From contig PMES01000025.1 in NCBI GenBank assembly GCA_003154775.1, positions 1-45,420 of the forward strand: 45,420 nucleotides of DNA, given 5' to 3'. The translations under genes and the position numbers were made by a program. The notes under the pieces are model-generated. The model did not search any database. It was not told where the DNA came from and saw nothing but the letters and a program-made list of their open reading frames with translations. Positions within the stretch are counted from its first letter, which is position 1. Every line of letters starts with the position of its first letter. This DNA is from Acidobacteriota bacterium. Lineage in GTDB: Bacteria; Acidobacteriota; Terriglobia; Acidiferrales; UBA7541. This document shows positions 43,789 through 45,420 of this stretch, piece after piece.

Positions 43789-45309
43789 ATGAACACTCTG
43801 CCAAACTCCAAGCGAATCTCTTCCCGCTGGGCGGCCATAGGCGCAGCCATCGCTCTCGCTGGCACTGCCGCTTTCGTTCCCTCCTATTACGCGGGGAAGA
43901 AGGCCGATCCACAAGACAAGGAAGCAAGCCGCGTGGCCACGGCCGATCAGACCACCACGCTGAACGACCAGACCGATCTCGCCGTGACCGTTTACAACTC
44001 CAACATCGCCCTGGTCCGCGATGTGCGCCAATTGCAATTGCCTTCCGGCGGATTCCGCCTGAAGTTCATGGATATCGCTGCGACGGTGAATCCCGCCACG
44101 GTGCATTTCCGGTCTCTCACCGATCCGGAAAAACTCGGCGTCATCGAGCAGAATTACGAATACGATTTGCTGGAGCCCGCCAAACTGCTGAACAAATATG
44201 TCGGCAAGGAAGTGACCCTGGTGCGCACCTACATGGACAACAACACCACCAAGCACGAAGAGATCAAGGCCATACTGCTCGCCAATAACAACGGCCCCGT
44301 CTGGCGCATCGGCAATGAGATCGTCACGGGTCTCTCGAGCGACGGCTACCGCTTTCCGGAAGTGCCGGCCAATCTCTACGACCGGCCCACGCTCTTGATG
44401 TCTCTGGAAAATTCCGGTGCGCGCAAGCAGAGCATTGAGACTTCCTACCTGGCCAACAATTTGTCCTGGAATGCCGATTATGTGCTCACCGTTACCCGCG
44501 ACGACAAAGCCGCCGATCTCGACGGCTGGGTCACCCTCGTCAACAATTCCGGCACGGCATTTCACAATGCCAAGCTTCAGCTCGTCGCCGGAGATTTGAA
44601 CCGCCTTCCCGAACGCACCGTGGCCCGCAAAATGGAGGCGATGGCATTGACAGGGGCAGATAAAGGACAAGCGCAATTCCAGCAGGAGAGCTTCAGCGAA
44701 TACCACCTGTATTCGCTGGGCCGGCGTACATCTGTTGAGGACAAGGAGACCAAGCAGATCAGCCTGTTGCAGGGCAGCGGCGTCCCGGTGGAAAAACTCT
44801 TCGTCGTCAATGGCCAGAACTACTACTATCACAACGCCCAGAATCCGGGCGCGCCCCTTAAGGATCCCGTCATGGTCTTCTACAAATTCAAGAATGAAGA
44901 GAAGGCCGGGCTGGGCATCCCGCTACCCGCGGGCAACCTGCGCGTCTATCAGAAAGATTCCAAGGGCGGGGTGCTTTTCATCGGAGAAGATCGCATCGGC
45001 CACACACCCAAGGATGAATTCATCAACGTGAAAATCGGCAACGCGTTCGATGTGGTGTGCGAACGCAAGCAGACCGACTACAAGAGCATTGCCACTCACG
45101 TCTGGGAAATGGAGTTTGAAATCACCCTGCGCAATCACAAGGACACGCCGGTGACCGTTCAGGTGAACGAGCCCATTGGCGGCGACTGGGAGATGCTCAG
45201 TTCTTCTTACAAGTACACGAAAACTTCCGCCTGGGCCGCGCAATTCGACGTTCCGGTGAAGGCCAACGGCGAATCGGTGCTGACGTATCGCATCCGCGCC
45301 AAGTGGTAA
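43789..45309 (+). CDS. DUF4139-like secreted protein
   Basis: A protein of 506 residues with a signal or anchor helix (about 14-36). Beta-rich segments such as LAVTVYNSNIALVRDVRQLQ, YLANNLSWNADYVLTVTRDD and GWVTLVNNSGTAFHNAKLQL, and the C-terminal EMEFEITLRNHKDTPVTVQV, match the DUF4139 family. GAGGTGA precedes the ATG, and the gene lies 68 bases after the zinc-finger protein gene, so it may belong to the same operon. Function unknown; probably an envelope protein controlled by the sigma factor. Confidence 0.75.
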   Translation: MNTLPNSKRISSRWAAIGAAIALAGTAAFVPSYYAGKKADPQDKEASRVATADQTTTLNDQTDLAVTVYNSNIALVRDVRQLQLPSGGFRLKFMDIAATVNPATVHFRSLTDPEKLGVIEQNYEYDLLEPAKLLNKYVGKEVTLVRTYMDNNTTKHEEIKAILLANNNGPVWRIGNEIVTGLSSDGYRFPEVPANLYDRPTLLMSLENSGARKQSIETSYLANNLSWNADYVLTVTRDDKAADLDGWVTLVNNSGTAFHNAKLQLVAGDLNRLPERTVARKMEAMALTGADKGQAQFQQESFSEYHLYSLGRRTSVEDKETKQISLLQGSGVPVEKLFVVNGQNYYYHNAQNPGAPLKDPVMVFYKFKNEEKAGLGIPLPAGNLRVYQKDSKGGVLFIGEDRIGHTPKDEFINVKIGNAFDVVCERKQTDYKSIATHVWEMEFEITLRNHKDTPVTVQVNEPIGGDWEMLSSSYKYTKTSAWAAQFDVPVKANGESVLTYRIRAKW

Positions 45310-45339
45310 TGCAATAGCATCGTAATCATGGTGAGTTTT

Positions 45340-45382
45340 GTCATCCTGAGCCCATGCGTTGTGGATGGGCGAAGGATCTCAG
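45340..45382 (+). repeat. Interspersed repeat, family C
   Basis: GTCATCCTGAG, a small hairpin CCCAT...ATGGG, then GAAGGATCTC. It lies 30 bases after the DUF4139 stop codon; a partner unit may lie beyond the window edge. Confidence 0.7.
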
Positions 45383-45420
45383 CGGAAAGTCCTTGCTTTA
45401 GCCTAACTTCCGCGCTCGTC

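Overview
The window looks like a chromosomal segment of an Acidobacteriota bacterium. The main evidence is a VWFA-related protein of the acidobacterial type, a large Oar-like TonB-dependent receptor with an N-terminal carboxypeptidase-regulatory domain, a high-GC background, and many short interspersed hairpin repeats. The organism assignment is inference; no rRNA or tRNA gene was found. I see about 41 protein genes, one broken gene and several regulatory structures.

Layout. 1-8.3 kb (+): an outer-membrane barrel, a small cytochrome c, then a three-gene surface cluster (DUF5666-like protein, TonB-dependent receptor, VWFA protein). 8.3-14.1 kb: a lower-GC defence island. It holds a DNA methyltransferase, a PaeR7I/XhoI-family restriction enzyme, a SIR2-like protein and a DUF262 protein, all on the + strand, followed by a CoA-binding protein on the - strand. 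Hairpin repeats border the island and recur in inverted orientation on its two sides. 14.1-25.4 kb (-): a nine-gene directon. It starts with an HzsA-related haem protein, a CRTAC1/VCBS protein, a YVTN-propeller/di-haem peroxidase fusion and a sensor-type propeller. It continues with RidA, DAHP synthase, two periplasmic binding proteins without any permease, and a DHRS6-like short-chain dehydrogenase. Several adjacent genes overlap.

25.4-25.9 kb is a divergent control region with three dyad symmetries, two of which resemble CRP sites. 25.9-30.9 kb (+) is a cytosolic group 3b-like NiFe hydrogenase operon (beta, cyclic-nucleotide-binding protein, gamma, delta, alpha, maturation protease). 31.0-37.6 kb is mixed housekeeping: a CobB-type sirtuin, GreA with a hairpin leader, a methyltransferase, a HicBA pair whose toxin gene carries a nonsense codon, a short-chain dehydrogenase, a Dabb protein and an M20 peptidase. 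37.9-40.8 kb (-) holds a TonB protein and an M48 protease. 41.2-45.3 kb (+) holds a sigma-70-family factor, a membrane zinc-finger (anti-sigma-like) protein and a DUF4139 protein.

The strongest candidates for something undescribed are the hydrazine-synthase-like haem/propeller directon facing the hydrogenase operon, the SIR2-DUF262 pair in the defence island, and the greA leader hairpin, which resembles the enterobacterial GraL arrangement.
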